Source: Paenibacillus sp. FJAT-26967
GTDB lineage: Bacteria > Bacillota > Bacilli > Paenibacillales > NBRC-103111
Direction of reading: 5' to 3'
NCBI RefSeq assembly: GCF_001541095.1
Contig: NZ_LMXH01000007.1
Location: 128,678-192,677, forward strand
Length of the DNA: 64,000 nucleotides
The notes below the pieces were generated by a model. That model was not told the DNA's origin. It searched no databases and saw only the letters and a list, made by a program, of their open reading frames with translations. This document shows, piece by piece, positions 16,221 to 25,555 of this stretch. The stretch's first letter is position 1. Each line of letters opens with the position of its first letter. A program made the translations under genes and the position numbers.

Positions 16221-18851
16221 TCAGTCTGCTGTCTTAAGCTCCAGCTCCCTTGCCGCTATCAAAGCCTGCGTACGCGAAGTAACGCCAAGCTTGGCATAGA
16301 TGCGGGACAGATAGACTTTGACTGTCCCGATCGATAACGTCAGCTCCTGCGCGATTTCCTTGTTGGACGCGCCCCGCGCCAGCAGTTTCAACAGAGATGC
16401 TTCACTGCGTGTCAACGGCTCGATGAGCCGGCTCTGAGCGGGAGCAGCCGCGGTCTGCGGCATGAAGATGTCCAGAAGCATGTCTACATACACAAGCGAT
16501 ACTTCGTCCCCGGCGGCTTCCGGACACAATCCCGCTTGCGAGTTACACGCGGAAATCCGCTGATCCCTATATTTGCGCAGCAGTTCCCCTATAGCCGCCC
16601 CTTCGTCCACAAAGCTCCGGATATATCCATTCGCTTCCCCCATCCGCAGCGCTTCATGGAGATAACCAAGCGCAGTGGCGGTTTGCCCTCGCTCAGCTTC
16701 AAACAGGGCCTGAAGCAAGGTGATCTCCATCCGGACGGTCAATTGCCCCTCCCTTGCCGCTTGAGGCTTAAGCAGGTCCAGCAAATGCAGCGCCTCGGAC
16801 TCCCTATGCTGCGCGCCAAGCAAGCGGGCCAGCGTACCATAGACATATTCCTGATGGAGAGCGGGCTTATCTTGGGGGGAGAAGCCCGGCAGCAAACCTG
16901 CCAGCTCCTTCGCTTGCAGGACCTTCCCTTCCATCAGGTACAATCTGATCTGATAAGCACGCAGATAATGCAGCCAATGGGACTCGGAGAGATGCTGCTT
17001 AACGACCGATTCGATGGCGTGCTCAATCGTCTCATGAGCCAGCCGGTGCTGCCCCCTGGCCTTATACAGCCGGGCCTGCATCAGCCGGTTCGGGACAGAT
17101 AACCCCGGTATTTGACCGGTTGCAGAAGAACGGTCCACTTTTAGAAGCAGCGCATGACTTTCCTGTAAACGATTCAGTTCATAATAGCCTTCCGCCAATG
17201 TCTGATTCATATAGAGAGTGATGAGGGTATCCTTCCACCCTTTTGATTCAAGCACTTGGACAAATCGAAGGCCGATCACTTCCGTATCACTGGACAAAAC
17301 TCCTTTCAGTCCAAATTCAGTCCGGCGTACGAAGGGCTCTCGGCGATTGTAATTAAATCCATAGAACAATGGGCTTTCAGGGAGAAACCGGTCCTTAATC
17401 CCGTCCGCAAACCGGTACCAGGCTTCATATTCCCCGCTGTAAAAAAGCAGATTCGATTTCATAAACAGAAGGCCGCTTTGGATGAGTCTTCTTCTCTCGG
17501 ATGGTTCCATGTTCTCATGGTCCGCTTCTACGGTCTTCAACACAGACTCGGACCGGTCCAGTTTACCTGCCGCTAATAAAATAAAACCGTGCAAGAGACG
17601 CATTTCCGGTGTCCGGACAATTCTGGACGGCACACTATCAAACCAGCGGAGCAAGGAAACTATCTCTCCCCGCTGCAGTACATCCGGAAGGTGCTGAGCC
17701 AAGAGGCGATCGGCAAGACTATAATCTTCCGCCGCTATCGCATACTCGATCGCCTCATCCAATAGGCCGCGCCGGGCATAGCACTCGCTAATATGACGGT
17801 TGAGCCCCTGCATATTTCCAGGCTTTTTCCGTTTCATAAAACTGCGTGCGAACTGTGCAAACAAATGATGATAGCGAAACCAGACCTGATCATTGTCCAG
17901 AGGAACCAGGAAAATGTTCCAGTTCCTCAATTTGTCGAGGATGGACTGGCTATTGCCCCGGCCGGTCACCGCATCACACAGATCTGCGTCCATCCTCTCC
18001 ATCAGAGAGGTTTGCAGGACAAATTCCAGGATATCTTCCGGCAGCCCGCCGAGAACTTCATGAAATAAATAATCCGCCACATTGCGGTGATTGCCGGTAA
18101 ATTGCTCAATAAACAGATCTACATCCGTTTGTGAACGCAGCGAAATAGCCAGCAGCTGCAGGCCGGTCACCCAGCCTTCTGTGCGGTGAAAGAGTTTTTG
18201 CAGGTGCTCCGTTTTTAAAGGAAGATCGGATGAATGATGGTAAAAATCGAACGTTTCCTCCAAAGTGAACGGGATTTCCCCGGCATTGATTTCGGTACAT
18301 TCTCCGCGGGAAATCCACTTAACCGTAGAAAAAGGAATCTCATTCCGGCTGGATAAGATCATATGGACAGAATCCGGCAAATAGTCAATGAAATAGGCCA
18401 TATTGGCATGGATACTATCTTCTCTAATAACCTGATAATCATCTATAACGAGAATAAGCCTTTCATCCATGGCCGAAAGCTCGTTAAGGACGGCATCGAG
18501 AAAGACCGGAAGGGACAATCCCGGCAGAGCCTGCGACAGCTCAAGAATCCGGACTGAAGCGGCCGGTGAGGCGGCATCGGTTATTGCATGACAGACATAA
18601 CGCCAGAACCGCAGCGGATCATTATCCCTGCTATCCAGTGAACACCAGGAACTGCGGCAGCCGCTGCTATGAATCCACTGGGCAAGCAGGGTCGTTTTAC
18701 CGGACCCTGCAGGTGCGCACAGAGTGGTCAGACGTCCGGTTGCCCCCTTCTCCAGCACCTCAACCAGGCGTCTCCTCTTGACCCAATTTGGCTTAAGTGC
18801 GGGAATGCTAGTTTTGGTCCTGAGAATAATAGACTCCGATGAATGTATCAT
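16221..18851 (-). CDS. MalT-type LuxR-family transcriptional activator
   Basis: About 876 residues. An N-terminal STAND-type ATPase carries Walker A in APAGSGKTTL and Walker B-like RLILVIDDYQ. A long helical TPR-like sensor region follows, and a C-terminal LuxR HTH (TRSEASLLKLLARGASNKEIAQ... and GTVKVYLSRIYAKLGV in separate helices). This matches MalT-like large ATP-dependent activators that respond to a small ligand. The ATG at 18851 has GGAGG five bases upstream; a start 17 codons earlier is less likely. It is divergent from the giant SLH gene, which is a likely target (inference). Confidence 0.9.
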   Translation of the reverse strand: MIHSSESIILRTKTSIPALKPNWVKRRRLVEVLEKGATGRLTTLCAPAGSGKTTLLAQWIHSSGCRSSWCSLDSRDNDPLRFWRYVCHAITDAASPAASVRILELSQALPGLSLPVFLDAVLNELSAMDERLILVIDDYQVIREDSIHANMAYFIDYLPDSVHMILSSRNEIPFSTVKWISRGECTEINAGEIPFTLEETFDFYHHSSDLPLKTEHLQKLFHRTEGWVTGLQLLAISLRSQTDVDLFIEQFTGNHRNVADYLFHEVLGGLPEDILEFVLQTSLMERMDADLCDAVTGRGNSQSILDKLRNWNIFLVPLDNDQVWFRYHHLFAQFARSFMKRKKPGNMQGLNRHISECYARRGLLDEAIEYAIAAEDYSLADRLLAQHLPDVLQRGEIVSLLRWFDSVPSRIVRTPEMRLLHGFILLAAGKLDRSESVLKTVEADHENMEPSERRRLIQSGLLFMKSNLLFYSGEYEAWYRFADGIKDRFLPESPLFYGFNYNRREPFVRRTEFGLKGVLSSDTEVIGLRFVQVLESKGWKDTLITLYMNQTLAEGYYELNRLQESHALLLKVDRSSATGQIPGLSVPNRLMQARLYKARGQHRLAHETIEHAIESVVKQHLSESHWLHYLRAYQIRLYLMEGKVLQAKELAGLLPGFSPQDKPALHQEYVYGTLARLLGAQHRESEALHLLDLLKPQAAREGQLTVRMEITLLQALFEAERGQTATALGYLHEALRMGEANGYIRSFVDEGAAIGELLRKYRDQRISACNSQAGLCPEAAGDEVSLVYVDMLLDIFMPQTAAAPAQSRLIEPLTRSEASLLKLLARGASNKEIAQELTLSIGTVKVYLSRIYAKLGVTSRTQALIAARELELKTAD

Positions 18852-19020
18852 TCCGCCTCCATATATCGAACATTCTTTATTTTTTATATTTAAGTTAACC
18901 AAAGTTAATATTCAACGTATAAACCATCTGCTACTCTATCAGAATAACGGTCAATCTAGGAAATGTACATCCATTCTGTGACCTGACAAGAGAATTTCGT
19001 AGAGGAGTGATCGGCATTTC

Positions 19021-22000
19021 ATGCATACAATATTACGCAGATTGCTAGGGACACTTACCCTGGCGGGAGGACTGCTGAGCGGTTGGAGCGAAATGGCCCA
19101 AGCGGCAGTAATTATGGAGCCGCTACCTGCTTCCGCTAATCTGCCCGAGACGCTAGAAGGAATGTCGGCCGGTCCTTCGCTTAGCGGCAGCAGTATTCTT
19201 GTGACAGGGGGGCAGCAGAGCGGCAAGGATAAGTATTCCAACTATTCCTATGCATTCAATCCAGCCAATCTGTCCTGGTCTTCTTATGCCCCTGCTCTGG
19301 AGGTCGCCTATCACGAACAATCCATGTTGAAAGACGGACGAGTAATCGTAACCGGCGGAAGCAACTTCGTTAACCGCGTGGGCTATGTCTATAATAATTT
19401 GGCACGGATATACAGTCCGTTCACGAATGCTTGGACCACTGCCGCTGCTCTGCCCAAAAACATACTCGGTAACACGCAGAGTACTTTGCCGGACGGCCGG
19501 GTACTCATCGTCGGAGGAGCGGATTCCATCTATTCTCCTAACAGCAGCACCCTCTATAAAGATGCTTATCTCTATGATCCGGCGGCAAACCGCTGGGATG
19601 CAGCCGCTCCTTATCCTATCGGGATCTACGAGGGGGCGCAAAGCACCCTGAAGGACGGCCGTGTTCTAGTAACAGGAGGGCTGGGCGGTTATATCTACCT
19701 GTATGACTCCTACATTTATGATCCTTCAGCTAACAGCTGGACTAAGGCTGCCCGGTTACCGTACAGCGGTAACGATCTTTTTTTCAGACATGCTCAAGTA
19801 ACTCTGCCTAACGGTAAAGTACTGGTCATGGGAAATTACAATTTCTATTTGTACGACCCGGCCACCGATACATGGACACAGGACAATCCAACGGCCAAAA
19901 GTTTAACGGATGCCAAGTTAATCTTAAGCGGCAGTCATGTGTATGTGATGGGAGGATATGATCGGAATTATGAGCTGAATTCCACCGTCTATAAACTGTC
20001 CTTTGATTTTAATGCGCCTACCGCTCCCCTTATTACAGGGGTAACAGCAGATTGGACCGCCTCAGACGTGAATGTGACCCTCTCTCCGGGAACAGATGCA
20101 GAATCCGGTGTGAACCGGACCGAGTATAGTTTGTCTGGAGCTACAACGCTGGACTGGACGGCATACAACAGCGGAGACCTCATTACGATTACAAACTCAG
20201 GACGGACGACGATCCTCGCGAGAACAGTGGATAACGCCGGCAATATCAGTGCCGTAACAACGGCTGCAGCACAAATAGACCGGACCGGGCCGGCCGCTCC
20301 CTCCATTCATCCCTCGGCTCCCCCATGGTCAGCGACAGATGTGGCTGTAACGGTGACAGGAGGAAAAGATACGGGGGGAGCCGGGGTGAACCGGACCGAG
20401 TACAGTTTGTCGGGAGCCGTAACGCTGGACTGGACGGCATACACGGGACCCGTGACTGTTAAAGCAGCCGGTATCACAACGATCAAGGCCAGGACCGTCG
20501 ATAACGCGGGCAATGTCAGCCCCTCCGGCAGCGCAGTCATCTCCATTGACAGAACTTCTCCGTCCAGCCCTGCTGTCGTACCGGCAACAACCTCGTGGAG
20601 CAAGTCAAGCGTCACGGTAAACGTTACGCCGGGAACAGACGCGGAATCCGGTGTGAACCGGACCGAATACAGCTTGGCGGGAGCAGAGACACTCGGCTGG
20701 ACAGCATATACCGGGCCGCTGACGATAAGTGCCGAAGGACAAACAACGGTAAGCGCCAGAAGCATTGACCAGGCTAACAATATTAGCGGGACCGGGACAG
20801 CGGTCGTTAAAGTGGATACAACGGCCCCTTCCCCACCTGCGGTGAATTCCGCTGTATCAGTTTGGACTTCCGCTGCCACAGTCCAAGTAACGGTCACTGG
20901 AGCAGCAGACAGCGGTTCTGGTGTCAGCAGGACGGAGTACAGCCTGTCCGGGGCCACGTCGCAAGGATGGACAACATACAGCGGACCCGTATCTGTTTCC
21001 AGAGAGGGCCTGACTACCGTCCATGCAAGAGTCATAGACCTTGCCGGCAATGTCAGCGGGACATCAACAGCTGAGGTAAAAATTGACCGCACCTTACCGG
21101 CAGCTCCTGCCATAAGCCCGTCCTCCTCTTCATGGCAGTCCGCAGATGCCCGGTTGACGATTACGCCCGGGACTGACACCGTGTCAGGCGTGAATCGGAC
21201 CGAATACAGTTTGGCGGGGGCAGCGTCCCTGGACTGGACCGCTTATACGGGATCTATTAACGTATCGGCTGAGGGTGTGACCACCGTATCCGCAAGAACA
21301 ATAGACCATGCAGGCAACAAGAGTGCGGTCAAGGAAACAACTGTACGGTTAGATAAAACTATACCCGATCCGCCTGTGCTGACTCCCGGCACGACAGCCT
21401 GGACTTCAGCAGCCAGTGTCCCGGTTACTCTCAAGCCGGGCACAGACGGAGGCGGTTCGGGCATTAAGATAACGGAATACAGCCTGTCCGGGGCCACGAT
21501 ACAGGGGTGGACAACCTATACGGGCCCGCTGGCTGTTACCGCCCAAGGGCAGACCACTGTCCGTGCCAGAACGACCGACAACGCCGGGAATAGGAGCACC
21601 CTCCCGGAGGCTGTCATCTCGATAGACCGCACAGCACCCGCAGCGCCAGGCATAATACCAGCGGAGACGACATGGACCTCCGCCGCCGGCGTACCTGTCA
21701 CGATCACCGCAGGAACGGATATCGGCGGGTCCGGGGTTAACCGGACCGAATACAGCTTGGCGGGAGCCGCAACGCTCGGCTGGACAACCTACACCGGCAG
21801 CCTTAAGATTACGGCTGAAGGCCAGACCGCCATCAGCGCAAGAACGATCGACCATGCAGGTAACATCAGCCCAACCGCCGCTGCCACCGTCTTGATTGAC
21901 CGTACGGCGCCGGCAGTTCCCGCCATCCTTACCCCTGCGCGAAATGAGCTTCTGGGCACCAATAAACCGTCTATTTCCGGTACAGCTGAAGCCAACGCCA

Positions 22001-25000
22001 GCGTTACGATCCGCATAGACGGCCTTGCACTGCCGCCAGTCAAAGCGGATGGTACGGGCAAGTACACCATAACGCCCTCCACTCTGCTTGCAGACGGTGC
22101 GCATACGGTAACGGCTTCGGCTGCCGATGCAGCAGGCAATAGCAGCCCGGGCAGCACCGTGTTAACTTTTACCGTGGATACGGCAGCCCCGTCAGCTCCG
22201 GTGATAGCCCTTCCGGCCGATGGCGATGTTCTTAATAACGCCAGACCGACCGTCTCAGGCCAAACAGAAGCGGCCGCCTCCGTCACCTTGTATCTCGATG
22301 CGAAGGCTGTCGGAACGGTTACGGCAGACGGCAGCGGAACATGGACGTATACATTCACCGCTGCATTACCTGACGGTATACACAGCTTCCGGGCATCCGC
22401 AGCCGATAAGGCGGGCAACATTAGTACCGCTTCTAATGCTGTCGCTTTGACGATCGACACAGAGGCTCCTGCCGCTCCTATCGTACTGACGCCGCAGGAC
22501 GGCACGGTAACAAAGCAGGAACGGCCGCTTTACTCCGGAACCAGTGAAGCGGGAGCCCGTATCCGGATTTTATTGGATAAAAGGGAAGCTGAGACAGTTA
22601 CAGCTAATGGCAGCGGAGCTTGGACCTACACGCCTGCATCGCCGCTTGCAGACGGGAAGCATACCCTTCAAGCAGAAGCAAGAGACCGTGCAGGAAATAG
22701 TGGCCCTTTATCTTCTGAAACAACCATTCAAATAGATACTCAAGCTCCTGCAGCACCCGTCATTACCGCACCTCCGAGCGGTATGCTTGTGAACAGCTCC
22801 AAGCCGGAGATCACAGGCCAAGCAGAAGCTGATGCAATTGTCGGCCTTGCGATAGACGGCGGAGCCGTTATCACCGTAGTTGCCGACCCGAACGGCAAAT
22901 GGTCCTATACACCATCCGCACCGCTTCATGAAGGACTGCATGCCGTCAAAGCTCAAGCATCCGATGCGGCGGGCAACGTGAGCCTCTTCTCAACGGAAGT
23001 TTCTTTCACCGTTGATTCGCAAGCTCCCCCGGCTCCTTTCGTCTTAGAACCGGCTGACGGTTCCGTAACGAACGTATCGACACCAGCCTTCACAGGGACC
23101 TCGGAGGCAAGCGTCACGGTCAGTGTATATCTGGATGGCGCGTATGCTTCTTCCGTAATTGCCGACAGCTTCGGCAGATGGAGCTATGTTCCTGCGGCCC
23201 TCTTATCCGTAGGCACGCATAAGGTGAACGTACAGGCGACGGATGCGGCAGGCCATACAAGCCTGCTATCGGCAGACAGCACGTTCACCATTGTTTCTTC
23301 CAATGCCAAGCTTCAGACTTTGCAGCTCAGCGGGATAACCTTGAACGAGACCGTTACGGGCTCGACTTACCAGTACACCGCACAGGTTCCTTTTGCGGTT
23401 ACGGCTACCTCTATCACAGCGGTACCGGCCGAGCCTCACGCATCTGTGCGGATTCTGTACAACGGCCTGCCGGCCGTTAATCCGGTTGACCTGCAGGTCG
23501 GTGCGCAAACGTTTACCGTTGAAGTGACCTCACAAGACGGAACGACCGTACAGCCGTATACGGTTACGGTTAAGAGAGCCGCTTCCAGCGAGGCGGGATT
23601 GAGCGAATTAAGCGTAAGTCCCGGTGTGCTGACTCCTTATTTTGACGGATCGGTTACATCCTATACGGCTACTGTCACAAATGATGTATATGCCTTAACG
23701 GTGCACGCAAAAGCAATCAGCCTGGATGCTTCTATCCGGATCAACGGCACTCCATTCGCAGGTCCGCAAGGAAGCCTGCCTGTCGATCTCGACGTAGGTT
23801 CGAATCATATAAACGTAACAGTGACCGCCCAAGACGGTACAGCTGTACAATCCTACCAGATCGAGGTCAGCCGTGCGCCAAGCTCGAATGTTACGTTAAG
23901 CGGCTTGGAGCTTTCGGAGGGCATCCTTGAACCCGGCTTCGACAGCGGCATGGTGCACTACCGGGTCATGGTCGGGAACGAAACGGCCGGCACCTCCGTG
24001 ACCGCTTCCGTGTATGATCCTAATGCGGCCATAACCATTAATGGGCAGCCGGTTATAAGCGGACAGCCTTCCAGCAGGATCCCGTTAAAGGTTGGAACCA
24101 ACCCCATTACGGTATCCGTAACGGCCCAAGACGGCATCAGCACCCAGTCCTACGTCATCGATGTTATCCGCGAACCAGGCTCTAACGCAGGATTGACCGG
24201 ACTAGAGCTTTCCGGCGGACAACTACATCCTGCTTTCAGCAGCAGCACCAAGACTTACGAGATGAACGTCAGCTACGGAACCGAAAGCACAACCGTCACC
24301 GCCTCGGTCTATGATACCGATGCCCGTATCCTGGTGAACGGCATCACTGCCGTAAACGGCCTGCCTTCCGATCGGATAGCTCTGAGAACCGGCATTAACC
24401 GTATTACTGTTACAGTTACTGCGCCGGATCAGTTAACACAGGAGATCTACACGGTTATAGTAAACCGTTTATCCGATTCAGGATCTGACGGCAGTTCACC
24501 GGAAGAAGCGGTCGAGAAGCCCTCCGAACCGGAAATCCCGGTGACGCCAGAAATTCCCGTGGTACCAGGCAAGCCGGATCTTCCTGGAGATCCTTCCGGT
24601 CCAACGGATCCAAGCTGCAGCCCGGTTTCCTCCTCTGCCGCTGCTTTTACCGACATGTTCGGCCATTGGGCGGAGCATGAAGTGAGAAAAGCTGCGGACT
24701 GCGGCATCGTCAACGGCTTTGAAGACGGGACGTTCCAGCCTTCTGAGCCTGTCACGCGCGCCCAGTTCGTCGTCATGCTAGCCCGCGCCTATGGGGACGC
24801 TTATGCTCAGCAGGCAGCGTCCGGCGTCCGCCACAACTTCGCAGATCAGCCAAGTATCCCCGGCTGGGCCGCTCAGGATATAGCCATGGCTAGTCAAAGC
24901 GGTATTATCAGCGGTTATGAGGATGGTACCTTCCGCCCGGATGCGCCGGTAACCCGCGCAGAAATGATCACCATGGCAGCCAGAGCCGCGAAACTGCTGC

Positions 25001-25230
25001 CGGTTTCTGCCGGGCAGCTGCAGGCCTTGTATGCAGATGCGGACACTATCCCAGACTGGGCCGGAGGATATATCGCCGCAGCTCAGCAGCGCGGGTTCAT
25101 TCAGGGCCGGGATCACAGAACCTTCGCCCCGCTGGCCCCTACGACTCGCGCAGAAGCCGTTGTCGTGCTGCTGCGGATTCTGGATGCGAAGCAGCAGCCC
25201 CGCCCGATCGAGGAGCCTGGGGAAAGATAG
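19021..25230 (+). CDS. 2069-residue SLH-anchored surface protein with kelch, Ig-like and cadherin-like repeats
   Basis: Signal peptide at residues 1-28. Residues about 45-330 are kelch-like repeats (DGRVIVTGG, DGRVLIVGG, DGRVLVTGG). About 331-966 hold seven copies of an 88-90 residue module with the core NRTEYSLSGA/TLDWTAY and ARTVDNAGN, as in OmpL47/Ig-like bacterial modules. About 967-1427 hold five Ig-like modules (TPxDG...SGTSEAGA...VDTxAPxAP). About 1428-1817 hold four cadherin-like beta-sandwich modules. A Pro/Glu linker leads to three SLH domains (about 1876-2060). SLH domains bind pyruvylated secondary wall polymer, so the protein is displayed on the cell wall. GAGGAG is somewhat distant (13 bases). 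Ligand unknown; adhesion is inferred. Confidence 0.92.
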   Translation: MHTILRRLLGTLTLAGGLLSGWSEMAQAAVIMEPLPASANLPETLEGMSAGPSLSGSSILVTGGQQSGKDKYSNYSYAFNPANLSWSSYAPALEVAYHEQSMLKDGRVIVTGGSNFVNRVGYVYNNLARIYSPFTNAWTTAAALPKNILGNTQSTLPDGRVLIVGGADSIYSPNSSTLYKDAYLYDPAANRWDAAAPYPIGIYEGAQSTLKDGRVLVTGGLGGYIYLYDSYIYDPSANSWTKAARLPYSGNDLFFRHAQVTLPNGKVLVMGNYNFYLYDPATDTWTQDNPTAKSLTDAKLILSGSHVYVMGGYDRNYELNSTVYKLSFDFNAPTAPLITGVTADWTASDVNVTLSPGTDAESGVNRTEYSLSGATTLDWTAYNSGDLITITNSGRTTILARTVDNAGNISAVTTAAAQIDRTGPAAPSIHPSAPPWSATDVAVTVTGGKDTGGAGVNRTEYSLSGAVTLDWTAYTGPVTVKAAGITTIKARTVDNAGNVSPSGSAVISIDRTSPSSPAVVPATTSWSKSSVTVNVTPGTDAESGVNRTEYSLAGAETLGWTAYTGPLTISAEGQTTVSARSIDQANNISGTGTAVVKVDTTAPSPPAVNSAVSVWTSAATVQVTVTGAADSGSGVSRTEYSLSGATSQGWTTYSGPVSVSREGLTTVHARVIDLAGNVSGTSTAEVKIDRTLPAAPAISPSSSSWQSADARLTITPGTDTVSGVNRTEYSLAGAASLDWTAYTGSINVSAEGVTTVSARTIDHAGNKSAVKETTVRLDKTIPDPPVLTPGTTAWTSAASVPVTLKPGTDGGGSGIKITEYSLSGATIQGWTTYTGPLAVTAQGQTTVRARTTDNAGNRSTLPEAVISIDRTAPAAPGIIPAETTWTSAAGVPVTITAGTDIGGSGVNRTEYSLAGAATLGWTTYTGSLKITAEGQTAISARTIDHAGNISPTAAATVLIDRTAPAVPAILTPARNELLGTNKPSISGTAEANASVTIRIDGLALPPVKADGTGKYTITPSTLLADGAHTVTASAADAAGNSSPGSTVLTFTVDTAAPSAPVIALPADGDVLNNARPTVSGQTEAAASVTLYLDAKAVGTVTADGSGTWTYTFTAALPDGIHSFRASAADKAGNISTASNAVALTIDTEAPAAPIVLTPQDGTVTKQERPLYSGTSEAGARIRILLDKREAETVTANGSGAWTYTPASPLADGKHTLQAEARDRAGNSGPLSSETTIQIDTQAPAAPVITAPPSGMLVNSSKPEITGQAEADAIVGLAIDGGAVITVVADPNGKWSYTPSAPLHEGLHAVKAQASDAAGNVSLFSTEVSFTVDSQAPPAPFVLEPADGSVTNVSTPAFTGTSEASVTVSVYLDGAYASSVIADSFGRWSYVPAALLSVGTHKVNVQATDAAGHTSLLSADSTFTIVSSNAKLQTLQLSGITLNETVTGSTYQYTAQVPFAVTATSITAVPAEPHASVRILYNGLPAVNPVDLQVGAQTFTVEVTSQDGTTVQPYTVTVKRAASSEAGLSELSVSPGVLTPYFDGSVTSYTATVTNDVYALTVHAKAISLDASIRINGTPFAGPQGSLPVDLDVGSNHINVTVTAQDGTAVQSYQIEVSRAPSSNVTLSGLELSEGILEPGFDSGMVHYRVMVGNETAGTSVTASVYDPNAAITINGQPVISGQPSSRIPLKVGTNPITVSVTAQDGISTQSYVIDVIREPGSNAGLTGLELSGGQLHPAFSSSTKTYEMNVSYGTESTTVTASVYDTDARILVNGITAVNGLPSDRIALRTGINRITVTVTAPDQLTQEIYTVIVNRLSDSGSDGSSPEEAVEKPSEPEIPVTPEIPVVPGKPDLPGDPSGPTDPSCSPVSSSAAAFTDMFGHWAEHEVRKAADCGIVNGFEDGTFQPSEPVTRAQFVVMLARAYGDAYAQQAASGVRHNFADQPSIPGWAAQDIAMASQSGIISGYEDGTFRPDAPVTRAEMITMAARAAKLLPVSAGQLQALYADADTIPDWAGGYIAAAQQRGFIQGRDHRTFAPLAPTTRAEAVVVLLRILDAKQQPRPIEEPGER
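20011..21918 (+). repeat. Seven tandem DNA repeats of about 270 bases
   Basis: The seven TEYSL modules of the giant surface protein are similar at DNA level too, with near-identical blocks around gtgaaccggaccgartacag in most copies. They could recombine and change copy number in frame. Confidence 0.8.
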
Positions 25231-25555
25231 AGCAAGATATTATTGAAGGGAAATAAAGCTTAAAGCGGTTCATTCGCTGGATAGATTGCTTTCAATCTTA
25301 ACCATTCATCCTAGAGATGACGCCCATGCTGGGCGTACTAAAATAAGCCAGCAGAGATCATTAATCTCTGCTGGCTTTGTGTTTCATAGTTCACTCATGC
25401 CGGTCTCCAAGCCTCCGCTCCGGTTTGTGGAGCTGTATCCAGATAGGCGGAGCCCTCAGACTCGGGTTGTTATTATAACCGAATCAGGAGCAGCATAAGA
25501 TTGCGAACCCCACACTAGATCTATGTGTCAGCCGCCCAGAAAAGGAGAACCCCGC
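25231..25555. other. Convergent intergenic region between two SLH genes
   Basis: 325 bases. It contains the shared bidirectional terminator; the remaining sequence to 25555 shows no gene or clear site. Confidence 0.6.
25341..25382. terminator. Bidirectional intrinsic terminator
   Basis: Thirteen-base perfect stem AGCCAGCAGAGAT / ATCTCTGCTGGCT, with T-rich tracts on either strand. Serves both convergent SLH genes. Confidence 0.9.

Noticed and set aside
20307..22505. Long minus-strand frames under the giant surface-protein gene
   Set aside because: They are antisense shadows of the repeat array, with no ribosome sites or family motifs.
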